From the NCBI GenBank assembly GCA_023954035.1, contig JAMLIT010000002.1:86146-150145 (forward strand): DNA of 64,000 bases, read 5' to 3'. The position numbers were made by a program, and so were the translations under genes. Source of the stretch: Burkholderiaceae bacterium (GTDB taxonomy: Bacteria > Pseudomonadota > Gammaproteobacteria > Burkholderiales > Burkholderiaceae_C). The notes beneath the pieces were generated by a model. The model saw nothing but the letters and a program-made list of their open reading frames with translations, had not been told where the DNA came from and did not search any database. Of the stretch, positions 27,872 to 37,070 are shown piece after piece; positions within the stretch are counted from its first letter, which is position 1, and each line of letters starts with the position of its first letter.

Positions 27872-29393
27872 GCATGGCAGGTGTTTCGGTGTCGATGCGC
27901 CAAAGCGTGGTTCCGCTTTCGTGGTGTACGTCGGTGGCAGCCTCGAGGAAGGAATACCGCGTCAGCGCTGAAGAGGGGCCAAGCACCCAGGTAGTGGCCG
28001 AGCGGCACAACAGGGCGGGCAAGGCTGCGGGCAGCACCAGCAGCTTGGCGGCAGCGGCATTGTCGAACTGACCGGCGTCGGCCAGTTCCTTGCGCTGGCT
28101 GTCGTGGTGCTGAAGGTCGGGGTCGTTCCAATCGCTCACCGTCGCCACGGGGCTGTCCAATTGCGCATAGAACGGCAAATCAAAGAAGTACTTGTCGAGC
28201 ATGACGATTGGCTCCGACGGCTGGCGGGCGCTGCGCAGCACCTGAGCGAAGGGCTGCGTGGAGTGGCCTGGGTGTACAGCAAGCCAAACGACGATGCCGA
28301 GCGCCAGCGCACTGCCAAAGCCCGCCGCAGTGCGCCACAGGCGGGTTGACGTGCGCAACAAGGGCGCTCGTGAAAGAAACCCCTCTGCCGCGAGGAAGGC
28401 CAGTGGCGGGACCGCCGGCAGCACGTAGCCGAGCAGCTTGGATTTGGGGAGCGAGAAGAACAGCACGATCATGGCGGGCCAGACCAGCATCAGCAACCGC
28501 ACCGCCTGTTGTGGGGCTGTTTGGCTGGCCTTGGGTTTGATGGAGCGCGCCATCCAGGGCAGCCAAGGCAGGAAGCACACGCACAGCACCGCGGGATAAA
28601 ACCAGAACGGCATCACGTTGTTGAACCCGCCTTCGGTGAAGCGCTTGAAGTGTTGAACGACAAAAAAATAGTTCAAAAAATCTGAAAACCGATGTTGCAT
28701 CGCCACGAACCAGGGGGCTGTCAGCGCCAGAAACACCAGTATTCCTGGCCACCACAAGAGCGTGAACAAGCTGCGCCAGCGCTTTTGCAGAACGAGCCAG
28801 ACAAAAATCACCACTGCCGGAAGCACAAAGCCGATCAAGCCCTTGGCCAGCACCCCCAAGGCGGCCATGGCCCAGGCGCCAGTCAGTACCGCACGCCAGG
28901 GCTTGTCATGGTCGGCCAGCAGGGAGGCATGCGCCAGCAGCACGATGGTGGCGCTGATGCAGCCCGCCACCAGCATGTCCAGGTTGGCAAATTGCGCGGC
29001 TACTGACCACAGCGGTTGCGCCAACAACGCCACCAGTCCTGCGCGTGCTGAATGTTCGCTCGACCAGCGGCGAATGAACAGGTACAAAGCGGTCGCCCCG
29101 AGCACAGCACCCAGCAGGCAAGCCACTCTGGCTGCCCATTCGTGCTGGCCAAAGAGCCACAGGGAAGTTGCCGTGATCCAGTAAAAAAGGGGCGGCTTGT
29201 GGAAGTAGGGCAGCCCGTTGAGGGTGGGCGTGAGCCAGTCGCCAGAGCGCAGCATTTCCCATGCCACACCGACGTAACGCCCTTCGTCCGGCAGCATCAG
29301 GGGGCGTGCCCATGCTGTCCATGCCAGCCAGACCAGCACGAGCAAGGTGACGGCCGTGGTGCTGGGCGTCCGCTTGGTCGTCAGCGCCTGCAT
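27849..29393 (-). CDS. ArnT-like lipid-linked sugar transferase (GT39/GT83)
   Basis: A 514-residue polytopic protein starting MQALTTKRTPSTTAVTLLVL. The first periplasmic loop has the catalytic acidic pair in LMLPDEGRYVGVAWEML, and NGLPYFHKPPLFYWITATS is characteristic of ArnT/PMT-type enzymes. About twelve hydrophobic segments are followed by a periplasmic C-terminal domain with weak conservation. It would move a sugar from an undecaprenyl-phosphate carrier onto an outer-envelope acceptor such as lipid A. No L-Ara4N biosynthesis genes are nearby, so the sugar is unlikely to be Ara4N. Its start overlaps the GT2 stop by one base. Confidence 0.9.
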   Translation of the reverse strand: MQALTTKRTPSTTAVTLLVLVWLAWTAWARPLMLPDEGRYVGVAWEMLRSGDWLTPTLNGLPYFHKPPLFYWITATSLWLFGQHEWAARVACLLGAVLGATALYLFIRRWSSEHSARAGLVALLAQPLWSVAAQFANLDMLVAGCISATIVLLAHASLLADHDKPWRAVLTGAWAMAALGVLAKGLIGFVLPAVVIFVWLVLQKRWRSLFTLLWWPGILVFLALTAPWFVAMQHRFSDFLNYFFVVQHFKRFTEGGFNNVMPFWFYPAVLCVCFLPWLPWMARSIKPKASQTAPQQAVRLLMLVWPAMIVLFFSLPKSKLLGYVLPAVPPLAFLAAEGFLSRAPLLRTSTRLWRTAAGFGSALALGIVVWLAVHPGHSTQPFAQVLRSARQPSEPIVMLDKYFFDLPFYAQLDSPVATVSDWNDPDLQHHDSQRKELADAGQFDNAAAAKLLVLPAALPALLCRSATTWVLGPSSALTRYSFLEAATDVHHESGTTLWRIDTETPAMLSALACG

Positions 29394-30472
29394 CAGTCGG
29401 CCTTCCTCAAACCCTGGCCCAGCTCGCGCTTGACGACGTAGATAGGGCGTCCCTTGACTTCTTCGAAAATGCGCCCGACATACTCGCCCACCACCCCGAG
29501 CGAGAGGAGCTGGATGCCGGAAAACCCCATCAGCCCCACCGCAATGGTGGTCCAGCCGCTGATCGCATGGCCATACAGCAGATAGACAGCGGTGAGGTAA
29601 GCGCCATAGAGCAGTGCGAAGCATGCCAGCACGAAGCCCATGACACTGACGGCGCGCAGCGGCCAGGTGGTAAAGCCTGTCAGGCCGTCCACCGAGAGCC
29701 GAATCAAGCTCCAGGGGTTGAATGCGGTCTTGCCATGCAGCCGCCCCTCAGGCATGTAGGGAACCGCAAGGGCATCGAAGCCTACCCAGGCGTACAGCCC
29801 CTTCATGAACCGATTGCGTTCTGGCAGCGAAAGCAGGGCGGTCACCACGGCGCGATCCATGAGCCGGAAATCCCCAGCGCCGGCAGGAACCTCGAATCGT
29901 CCTGCCATATTGACCAGCTTGTAGAACAGGCGCGTCCCCAGGCGCTTGAAAGGGCTTTCGTCTTGCCTATCCTCGCGCAGCGCATAGATCACATCGCGGC
30001 CCTGGCGCCAATGCTGCAGGAAGATGGGAAGAAGTGAGGGGGAATGCTGCAGGTCGGCATCCATCATCACGATGGCATCGCCCCGTGCTGCCTCCAGCCC
30101 AGCTGTGAGCGCCGCTTCCTTGCCAAAGTTGCGTGACAACAGCAGTGCGCGAAAGCCCGGCGTCTGTGCCCATTTGGCAAGCACCAGGCTGGTGGCGTCC
30201 GAGCTGCCATCGTCCACCAAAATCACTTCCCACGCTTGTGCGCAAGCCGCAAGGGTATCGCGCAGCCGGGGCAGCAGCTGCTCCAGATTCCTCGCTTCGT
30301 TGTGGGACGGAACAATGCAAGAGACAGAGCCGGATTCGCGGGATCGAGGCTGGCCAAGAGCGCGCGTGCCTGTCTGCGTGGTATTCGCCGCGTGGAAGCG
30401 TCTTTCGCAGGGTGGCGAAACGTCGGCCGCTGGATGCGGTGGCGTGGTGGCAGCTACCAGCGTGGTAATCAT
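29393..30472 (-). CDS. GT2 glycosyltransferase with two C-terminal membrane helices (ArnC/GtrB-like)
   Basis: The catalytic domain has CIVPSHNEARNLEQLLPRL, the nucleotide-sugar-binding VDDGSSDAT, and MDADLQHSP with the DxD-type aspartates. Two hydrophobic segments near the C-terminus (VSVMGFVLACFALLYGAYL; TTIAVGLMGFSGIQLLSLG) and GEYVGRIFEEVKGRPIYVV are typical of polyprenyl-phosphate sugar transferases. It should load a sugar onto undecaprenyl phosphate at the cytoplasmic face. An N-terminal extension of about 45 residues (MITTLVAATTPPHPAADVS) precedes the domain. The start overlaps the PAP2 stop by ATGA. Confidence 0.92.
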   Translation of the reverse strand: MITTLVAATTPPHPAADVSPPCERRFHAANTTQTGTRALGQPRSRESGSVSCIVPSHNEARNLEQLLPRLRDTLAACAQAWEVILVDDGSSDATSLVLAKWAQTPGFRALLLSRNFGKEAALTAGLEAARGDAIVMMDADLQHSPSLLPIFLQHWRQGRDVIYALREDRQDESPFKRLGTRLFYKLVNMAGRFEVPAGAGDFRLMDRAVVTALLSLPERNRFMKGLYAWVGFDALAVPYMPEGRLHGKTAFNPWSLIRLSVDGLTGFTTWPLRAVSVMGFVLACFALLYGAYLTAVYLLYGHAISGWTTIAVGLMGFSGIQLLSLGVVGEYVGRIFEEVKGRPIYVVKRELGQGLRKAD

Positions 30473-31014
30473 GTGAGCCTCGTGGCGACGGTGTGCCATA
30501 TTGAATGTCGGAAAACGAGGCGACAGGCCAGCCAGGCGCTGGTGGCGCCCACCAGGGCGCCGGCCAGAACGTCCGACGGGAAGTGCAGCCCAAGATAGAC
30601 ACGGCTCCAGGCGACGAGGACGGCAGCGACCAGGGCGAGCAATCCCCAATACCAGCGCCCCGCTGTCAGCGCAATGGCCGTCGCAAACCCGAAGACCACG
30701 CTCGCATGGTTGCTGGGAAAACCGTGGGACGCTGCGTGCGGCAGCCACTGCGTGCCAAGCCCCAAGACAAAGGGCCGATCGGCAGGGATGAAATGCTGGC
30801 CAAGCCGTGCCAGTAGCCACGCCATGGCCATGGCGGCAAGTACCTGCAGCACGCGCAACCGCACCCGGCGATCACCCGCCAGAAAAATGCCGACAGCGCC
30901 GCCGGCCATCAGTTGCGGCAATCGGTCGGTGACGAACAGGGCCAGGGCCGTCAACCAATGCGGCGAAGCAGCCGAGCCGTTGATCGCCAAGAAGAGCGCA
31001 GCGTCGAGAGACAT
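30469..31014 (-). CDS. PAP2-family membrane phosphatase (undecaprenyl-diphosphatase-like)
   Basis: A 181-residue protein with about five hydrophobic segments. The three PAP2 phosphatase motifs are present: ADRPF, HGFPSNHASV and SRVYLGLHFPSDVLAG, containing the catalytic histidines. Relatives dephosphorylate undecaprenyl pyrophosphate (BcrC) or lipid A. It is the first gene of the PAP2-GT2-ArnT-like operon, so it probably regenerates or remodels the lipid carrier or acceptor used by those enzymes. Confidence 0.9.
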   Translation of the reverse strand: MSLDAALFLAINGSAASPHWLTALALFVTDRLPQLMAGGAVGIFLAGDRRVRLRVLQVLAAMAMAWLLARLGQHFIPADRPFVLGLGTQWLPHAASHGFPSNHASVVFGFATAIALTAGRWYWGLLALVAAVLVAWSRVYLGLHFPSDVLAGALVGATSAWLACRLVFRHSIWHTVATRLT

Positions 31015-31130
31015 AGTTCCAGCCTTTGATCAGGTGGTGAACGACGGCGCGATTGTCAAAGTCAAGTCTTAGGCCAGCATTAGGGACCCGCTACCCTTGG
31101 CAGTCCCCTTCGTCAGGCACCATTGCGTCT

Positions 31131-31937
31131 ATGCCATCGCCCCTTGCCCTGCCCGCTGCTCTTGGCCACGAGCCCACCGACAAACGCATCGCCATCCTGC
31201 GTGAGGTCGGCAGCTGCGGCTCCATTTCCCAGGCGGCACGCACCGTAGGTGTGAGCTACAAGGCAGCCTGGCAGGCCATCGACACGCTGACCAATCTCGC
31301 CGGCACGGCCCTGGTGGCGCGTGCCGTGGGCGGCGCGGGCGGGGGCGGCGCGGCGTTGACCGCTGCAGGTCACGAACTGCTGGCCGCCGCCGACGCCATG
31401 GCGCGGGCGCGCGGGGAGGTGTTGTCGCGCTGGCAAGCTGCGCCGCACGCAGGGCCGGCGCTGGCGCGGTTGGCGGTACGCACCAGCATGCGCAACCAAT
31501 TGCCCTGCGTGGTCCAGCGGCTTGAGCGCCTGGGGCAGATCGTGCGTGTGCATCTGGCGCTGAGCGAGCGGGCGGCGTCTGCACCAGCCGATCTGGTATC
31601 GCGCATCACACGTGAGAGCGCCGAGCTGCTCGGCTTGCGCATTGGCTTGCCGGTGCAAGCGCTGTGCAAGGCCACGGCCGTGCGCGTGGAGCGTGCGCGA
31701 GCGAAGGAGCCCGCCGGCGAGTCGGCAGACGAGCCAAGGCAAGCAGGGGGCTTCTCGCTCGAGGCCAAGGCGGTGCGGGTGCGGCGCGGCGCATCGGGCG
31801 ACGAAGTGTCTGCCGAACTGGAGGCGGGTTTGCAGATGGTGGGGTTTGCCCCCCCAGCCAGCGGTTTGCGTTCGGGCAACCGGATTGCGCTGATACTGGA
31901 AGAAAATGCGGTGGTACTGGCATTGGCAGAGCCCTGA
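31131..31937 (+). CDS. modE: Molybdate-responsive regulator ModE
   Basis: The N-terminal winged helix reads IAILREVGSCGSISQAARTVGVSYKAAWQAID, the ModE DNA-binding domain. From about residue 130 two Mop/TOBE-like modules follow (MRNQLPCVVQRLERLGQIVRVHLAL; GLRIGLPVQALCKATAVRV; RSGNRIALILEENAVVLAL). ModE dimers bind molybdate through the TOBE domains, then repress modABC and activate molybdoenzyme genes. ATG at 31131 is chosen at the family N-terminus. A loop of about 25 residues rich in Arg/Glu (VERARAKEPAGESADEPRQ) splits the second TOBE region. The gene sits beside a coxG and the cox locus rather than next to modA. Confidence 0.9.
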   Translation: MPSPLALPAALGHEPTDKRIAILREVGSCGSISQAARTVGVSYKAAWQAIDTLTNLAGTALVARAVGGAGGGGAALTAAGHELLAAADAMARARGEVLSRWQAAPHAGPALARLAVRTSMRNQLPCVVQRLERLGQIVRVHLALSERAASAPADLVSRITRESAELLGLRIGLPVQALCKATAVRVERARAKEPAGESADEPRQAGGFSLEAKAVRVRRGASGDEVSAELEAGLQMVGFAPPASGLRSGNRIALILEENAVVLALAEP

Positions 31938-31985
31938 TGCTCTGACTGTTCGCCAACGAAGAAAGAAATCTAGGAGACACCCGCC

Positions 31986-32669
31986 ATGGAGATGGAAGCC
32001 CGCCGGGCCTTTGCTGCCAGCCCACAAGAGCTCTGGGACGCACTCAACGATCCCGGCGTGCTTCAGGCCTGCATTCCTGGCTGCGACCGATTCGAAGCCG
32101 TGGATGCCGACCGCTACGCCTTGAATCTGGCCCTCAAGATCGGCGCCGGCTCGCCGCGTTTCCAGGCGCATGTGGAGTTGGCCGATCGCTTTCCGCCCGA
32201 TCGCTACCAGGTCCGTTTCAGGGGCGACGGCGGCGTGGCGGGCTTGGGCCAGGGCTTGGGCCGGGCGCGCTTGATTCCGCTGGCCGATTACGCACCGGGG
32301 CACCCGCGTTGCCAACTGCATTACAGGGTGCAACTCGACCTGGAAGGCAACATTGCCAAGCTCGACCCGCGGCTCGTCGATGGTGCGGCGCAGGGGTTGG
32401 CCGAACATTTTTTTCGCCGACTCGATGAGCAACTGCGGCGGCGCTGTCCGCGCGCAGCGCCGACCGAACTGCGCGCCGCGCCGCAGGACATGGACGCCGA
32501 CGAGCGCGCTGGAGCACCCACCATGCTGTTGGACCGCGCCGCGCGCGCACCCGCATCTGTGCCCAAGAAAGACAGCGTCAGCGCGCGTTCCTTCCCCAAG
32601 CTGGGCTGGCTGGCGCTCGCTGCCGCGGCGGTGCTCCTCGTGGCCTACTTGTTGTTTCTATCCAGGTGA
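31986..32669 (+). CDS. coxG: CoxG-type SRPBCC protein with C-terminal membrane anchor (copy 1)
   Basis: The first roughly 150 residues are a CoxG/SRPBCC fold: EARRAFAASPQELWDALNDP, LQACIPGCDRFEAV, YALNLALKIGAGSPRFQAHV and AQGLAEHFFRRLDEQL. The C-terminus ends with one hydrophobic helix (LGWLALAAAAVLLVAYLLFL), which would anchor it in the membrane. In Oligotropha, CoxG helps attach CO dehydrogenase to the cytoplasmic membrane. It follows modE by about 50 bp with a clear AGGAGA site and resembles the second coxG at 40684. Confidence 0.9.
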   Translation: MEMEARRAFAASPQELWDALNDPGVLQACIPGCDRFEAVDADRYALNLALKIGAGSPRFQAHVELADRFPPDRYQVRFRGDGGVAGLGQGLGRARLIPLADYAPGHPRCQLHYRVQLDLEGNIAKLDPRLVDGAAQGLAEHFFRRLDEQLRRRCPRAAPTELRAAPQDMDADERAGAPTMLLDRAARAPASVPKKDSVSARSFPKLGWLALAAAAVLLVAYLLFLSR

Positions 32670-32699
32670 TTCTCGGCGCCTGCCGCAGCGCGTCGCGCG

Positions 32700-33827
32700 C
32701 TACCGGTCCGGATCGCGGGAGGCGGCTGGCACTTTCGTCGGATGGCCCAGCTTGCGATAGACCGTCGCGCGGCTGATCCCCAGCGTTCGCGCAGCCTGCG
32801 CGACATTGCCGCGAGCAGCGCGCACGGCGTTGCGGATCCACTCGACCTCGGTCTCCCGCAGCGGCCTGTTGCGCGGCGGTGTCGCGTGCGATGGGGCCGT
32901 TGCGCGGCTGGTGGCCATGGCCTGCAGGCGAAGGCCGGACCACAAGGGCAGCTCGATGCAGAGGCCGTGCGAGGCGGCATCAAACAGCCGCGGCCAGTCC
33001 AGCGCCAGCAAGTCGCCGCAGTGCAGGCGTTCGCCCGCAGGCCTGGACGGCATGGCAACGAGCTGGCGCGCAGCGCTGTTGCAGCCCCTGACATACCCCT
33101 CGCCATCGATCAGCATCAAGCCGTCGGCCTCACTGCCCAGCCGGGCACCGGGCCAGTTCAGGCGCAGCAACAGCGCGTGTGGCTGCTGCTGCAGCAAGGC
33201 GTCTTCTAGCGCGCGTGCGCAGCGCGCCACCACGTGGCGCAGCTCGGGCCGCTCGGGCACGTCGACGCCGGTGAGATCCAGCATGCCCACGCACTGGCCC
33301 TGGGGATCGAACAGCGGCGCGCCGGCGCAGCTGTAGCTGCCGTTGGCGTCGAAGAAATGCTCGCCGCGGTGCAGCCAGACCGGACGCAGTTCCGCAAGTG
33401 CAGCGCCAATCGCCGTGGTGCCGACGCTCGCTTCCGACAGGTCCACGCCCGCGCGTCCGATGGCATGGGCGCGCGGGTCTCGGTGGTTGACCGGTCCTTG
33501 CACGTCCAGCACGACGCCACGCCTGTCGGTCACCAGCGCAAAGTAGCCCATGCCACCGATGGCATGCGCCAACTGATCAAGCACAGGCCGCGCAGCGCGC
33601 AGGAGCGCGGCATGCTCTTCTCGGCTGCGGCGCAGCGCCACGGCGCTGACCGGGTCGAATGCCAGCGGCTGGTACGGCGAGCGGCCTGCCTGGAGGCACC
33701 GGCGCCAGGAACGGGAAATCCAGCTTTCCACGCCCGATGGCTCGCGGCCCTCGCCGCCCAGCACGGCCTGACGCGCCTGCGCGATCAGCACGCTGCGATC
33801 CGGGGCAAGTTGGGATGCGGGGAGCAC
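32700..33827 (-). CDS. AcoR-like regulator: GAF sensor plus Fis-type HTH, no AAA+ domain
   Basis: The N-terminal part has ISRSWRRCLQAGRSPYQPL and a GAF-like region (GYFALVTDRRGVVLDVQGP, ASVGTTAIGAALAE, LFDPQGQCVGMLDLTGVDV) as in AcoR-type activators. The C-terminal 45 residues are a Fis-type HTH: RNAVRAARGNVAQAARTLGI, then SRATVYRKLG. The sigma-54-interacting AAA+ module that should lie between (Walker A, GAFTGA) is absent. I place the start at GTG 33827 because GAGG precedes it; the frame stays open to TTG 33968. It is divergent from coxS and therefore the likely regulator of the cox operon. Confidence 0.85.
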   Translation of the reverse strand: MLPASQLAPDRSVLIAQARQAVLGGEGREPSGVESWISRSWRRCLQAGRSPYQPLAFDPVSAVALRRSREEHAALLRAARPVLDQLAHAIGGMGYFALVTDRRGVVLDVQGPVNHRDPRAHAIGRAGVDLSEASVGTTAIGAALAELRPVWLHRGEHFFDANGSYSCAGAPLFDPQGQCVGMLDLTGVDVPERPELRHVVARCARALEDALLQQQPHALLLRLNWPGARLGSEADGLMLIDGEGYVRGCNSAARQLVAMPSRPAGERLHCGDLLALDWPRLFDAASHGLCIELPLWSGLRLQAMATSRATAPSHATPPRNRPLRETEVEWIRNAVRAARGNVAQAARTLGISRATVYRKLGHPTKVPAASRDPDR

Positions 33828-34027
33828 GTCGATCCTCGAGATGGAAAAAGCGCGGCCCGGTGGTTTCGAGACCGTCGGCGGCGCTCGCTGCGGCGCAGCA
33901 TGTTTCAAATTGAGAATATCGCCAAGCAGCGCGGTCACGCTCAGGGTTGTCCCTAGCCACTTCTGCAAGCAGCCTGTCCAAGATGGGGTTTGTCATTTTT
34001 CCGCCATCCCCACCAGGAGACAGCCCG

Positions 34028-34504
<477 letters not shown>

Positions 34505-34527
34505 GACCAACGAAGGAGACACAAGCC

Positions 34528-36915
34528 ATGGGTGCATCCGACTTTTCCAAGCTGCCGCACATAGGCGAATCGGTCCGCCGCAAGGAGGACTACCGCTTTC
34601 TGACCGGCGCCGGCCAGTACACCGACGACGTGGTCCTGCCAGCGCAAAGCTTCGCTGTTTTCGTTCGCTCGCCGCATGCGCACGCCAAGGTGGGCAGCAT
34701 CGACGCCAGCGCTGCCAAGGCCGCGCCGGGTGTGATTGGCGTCTTCACTGGCGCGGACGTCGCGGCCGACAACATCAACGGCCTGCCCTGCGGCTGGCTC
34801 ATCACCAGCACCAATGGCGAACCCATGAAGGAGCCACCGCATCCGATTCTGGCCCAGGGCAAGGTGCGCTACGTGGGCGACGCGGTCGCCATGGTGGTTG
34901 CCGAGACACTCCAGCAGGCGCGCGACGCTGCCGAGCGCGTCGCGGTCGATTACGAGGTACTGCCCGCCGTGGTGAGCGTGCAGGACGCGGCCGCCGGCAG
35001 GATCGCAGGCGCAGGCCTGCACGACATCGCAGAGGACAACCACTGCTTCAAATGGGCGATTGGCGACAAGGGTGCGGTCGATGCAGTCTTCGAAGGCGCG
35101 GCGCACGTCAGCAAGATCGATTTGCTGAACAACCGCCTGATTCCCAATGCCATGGAGCCGCGCGCGGCCATTGGCTCCTACCACCGCGGCAGCGACGAGT
35201 ACACGCTGTACGTCAGCAACCAGAACCCGCACGTCGAGCGCCTGTTGATGACGGCCTTTGTCATGGGTCTGCCCGAACACAAGGTGCGCGTCATCGCGCC
35301 CGACGTCGGCGGAGGTTTCGGCTCCAAGATCTTCCTGTACGCCGAGGATGTGTGCCTGACCTGGGCTGCCAAGAAACTGGGCCGCAATATCAAATGGGTG
35401 GCCGATCGCAGCGAATCCTTCCTCACCGACGCGCACGGGCGTGACCATGCCAGCCACGCCGAGATGGCGATGGACGCCCACGGCAAGTTCCTGGCCTTGC
35501 GTGTGCACACCGACGCCAATGTCGGCGCTTACCTGAGCACCTTTGCCAGCGCGGTGCCAACCATTCTTTACGCCACCTTGCTTGCCGGCCAGTACGCCAC
35601 GCCGCAGGTGTATGTGGAAGTGGACACCTGGTTCACCAACACCTCACCGGTGGACGCCTACCGCGGCGCCGGCCGGCCGGAGGCCACCTACCTGCTCGAA
35701 CGCCTGGTCAGCCGATGCGCCTGGGACATGGGCCTCTCGCAGGACGAGATCCGCAAGCGCAACTTCATCACCGACTTCCCCTACCAGACGCCGGTGGCAC
35801 TGCAGTACGACGTGGGCGACTACCACGCCTGCATGACAAAAGCCCAGGAACTGGCGGATGTGGCGGGTTTTGCGTCTCGCCGCGCGGCCAGCGAGGCCAA
35901 GGGTTTGAAGCGCGGCATCGGTTACTCGTCGTATATCGAGGCCTGCGGCATCGCACCATCAAACATCGCCGGGGCGCTGGGCGCGCGCGCTGGCCTGTTC
36001 GAATGCGGAGAGGTGCGGGTGCACCCCACCGGCAGCGTCACCGTGTTCACCGGCTCGCACAGCCATGGTCAGGGGCACGAAACAACGTTTGCGCAGGTGG
36101 TGGCCGCGCGCTTGGGCATTCCGGTGGAAAACGTCGATATCGTGCACGGCGACACCGGCCGCGTGCCCTTTGGCATGGGCACCTACGGTTCGCGCTCGAT
36201 CAGTGTGGGCGGCGCCGCCATCATGAAGGCGCTGGACAAGATCGAGGCCAAGGCGAAGAAAATCGCCGCGCATTTGATGGAAGCGAGCGCTGACGACATC
36301 GACTTTGCGGGCGGCGAGTTCACCGTCAAAGGCACCGACAAGAAAATTCCTTTTGCCCAGGTGTCGCTTGCCGCCTACGTGCCGCACAACTACCCACTGA
36401 CGGAGCTGGAACCCGGCTTGAACGAAACCGCGTTCTACGACCCGACCAACTTCACCTTCCCGGCCGGCACCTACATCTGCGAGGTCGAGGTGGACCCGCA
36501 GACCGGCGTGGTGCGCGTGGACCGCTTCACCGCAGTGGACGATTTCGGCACCATCATCAACCCCATGATCGTCGAGGGGCAGGTGCATGGCGGACTGGTC
36601 CAAGGCATCGGCCAGGCGCTGATGGAAAACTGCGTCTACGACCGCGAAACGGGGCAGTTGCTCACCGGCAGCTACATGGACTACGCCATGCCGCGCGCGG
36701 ACGACTTTCCTTCGTTCAAGCTCGGCCATGTCTGCACCCCCTGCACGCACAACCCGCTGGGCACCAAGGGCTGTGGCGAGGCCGGCGCCATCGGTTCGCC
36801 ACCGGCGGTCATCAACGCGGTGCTCGATGCCCTTGCGCCCTTGGGCGTGAAGGACTTCGACATGCCGGCCACGCCGCACCGCGTGTGGCAGGCCATCCAG
36901 AACGCCAAAACATGA
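34528..36915 (+). CDS. coxL: Form II CoxL-type molybdopterin hydroxylase large subunit
   Basis: A 795-residue molybdopterin-cytosine-dinucleotide-type large subunit. GGGFGSK is present near residue 268, and the active-site loop is AYRGAGR at residues 377-383, the form II signature. True form I CO dehydrogenases have AYXCSFR with a copper-binding cysteine. The catalytic glutamate is Glu751 in KGCGEAGAIG. The enzyme is therefore a xanthine-oxidase-family hydroxylase whose substrate is not proven to be CO. ATG 34528 follows GAAGGAGA; the longer upstream frame is noise. The whole protein appears complete and uninterrupted. Confidence 0.95.
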   Translation: MGASDFSKLPHIGESVRRKEDYRFLTGAGQYTDDVVLPAQSFAVFVRSPHAHAKVGSIDASAAKAAPGVIGVFTGADVAADNINGLPCGWLITSTNGEPMKEPPHPILAQGKVRYVGDAVAMVVAETLQQARDAAERVAVDYEVLPAVVSVQDAAAGRIAGAGLHDIAEDNHCFKWAIGDKGAVDAVFEGAAHVSKIDLLNNRLIPNAMEPRAAIGSYHRGSDEYTLYVSNQNPHVERLLMTAFVMGLPEHKVRVIAPDVGGGFGSKIFLYAEDVCLTWAAKKLGRNIKWVADRSESFLTDAHGRDHASHAEMAMDAHGKFLALRVHTDANVGAYLSTFASAVPTILYATLLAGQYATPQVYVEVDTWFTNTSPVDAYRGAGRPEATYLLERLVSRCAWDMGLSQDEIRKRNFITDFPYQTPVALQYDVGDYHACMTKAQELADVAGFASRRAASEAKGLKRGIGYSSYIEACGIAPSNIAGALGARAGLFECGEVRVHPTGSVTVFTGSHSHGQGHETTFAQVVAARLGIPVENVDIVHGDTGRVPFGMGTYGSRSISVGGAAIMKALDKIEAKAKKIAAHLMEASADDIDFAGGEFTVKGTDKKIPFAQVSLAAYVPHNYPLTELEPGLNETAFYDPTNFTFPAGTYICEVEVDPQTGVVRVDRFTAVDDFGTIINPMIVEGQVHGGLVQGIGQALMENCVYDRETGQLLTGSYMDYAMPRADDFPSFKLGHVCTPCTHNPLGTKGCGEAGAIGSPPAVINAVLDALAPLGVKDFDMPATPHRVWQAIQNAKT

Positions 36916-37000
36916 AATACCCCCTGAGTCGCTTCGCGCCTTCCCCCTCTAGGGGGACGCCGCCAGCGCGGCGGGGCGGCCCTTGCGCGGCGGCCGCTGG
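36916..37000 (+). repeat. GC-rich intergenic repeat (CCCCCT...AGGGGG / GCGGGGCGG type), copy a
   Basis: The spacer contains CTGAGTCGCTTCGCGCC, a CCCCCTCTAGGGGG palindrome and GGCGGCCCTTGCGCGGC. The same series of blocks recurs after coxM (37869-37985). It lies between the coxL stop and the coxM ribosome-binding site. Confidence 0.6.
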
Positions 37001-37070
37001 CGCGCCCCGCGCGTGTTCCACGACTTGCGAGCTTCTACAGCCGCAACAGGAAAACTAACAGGAGACCGAT

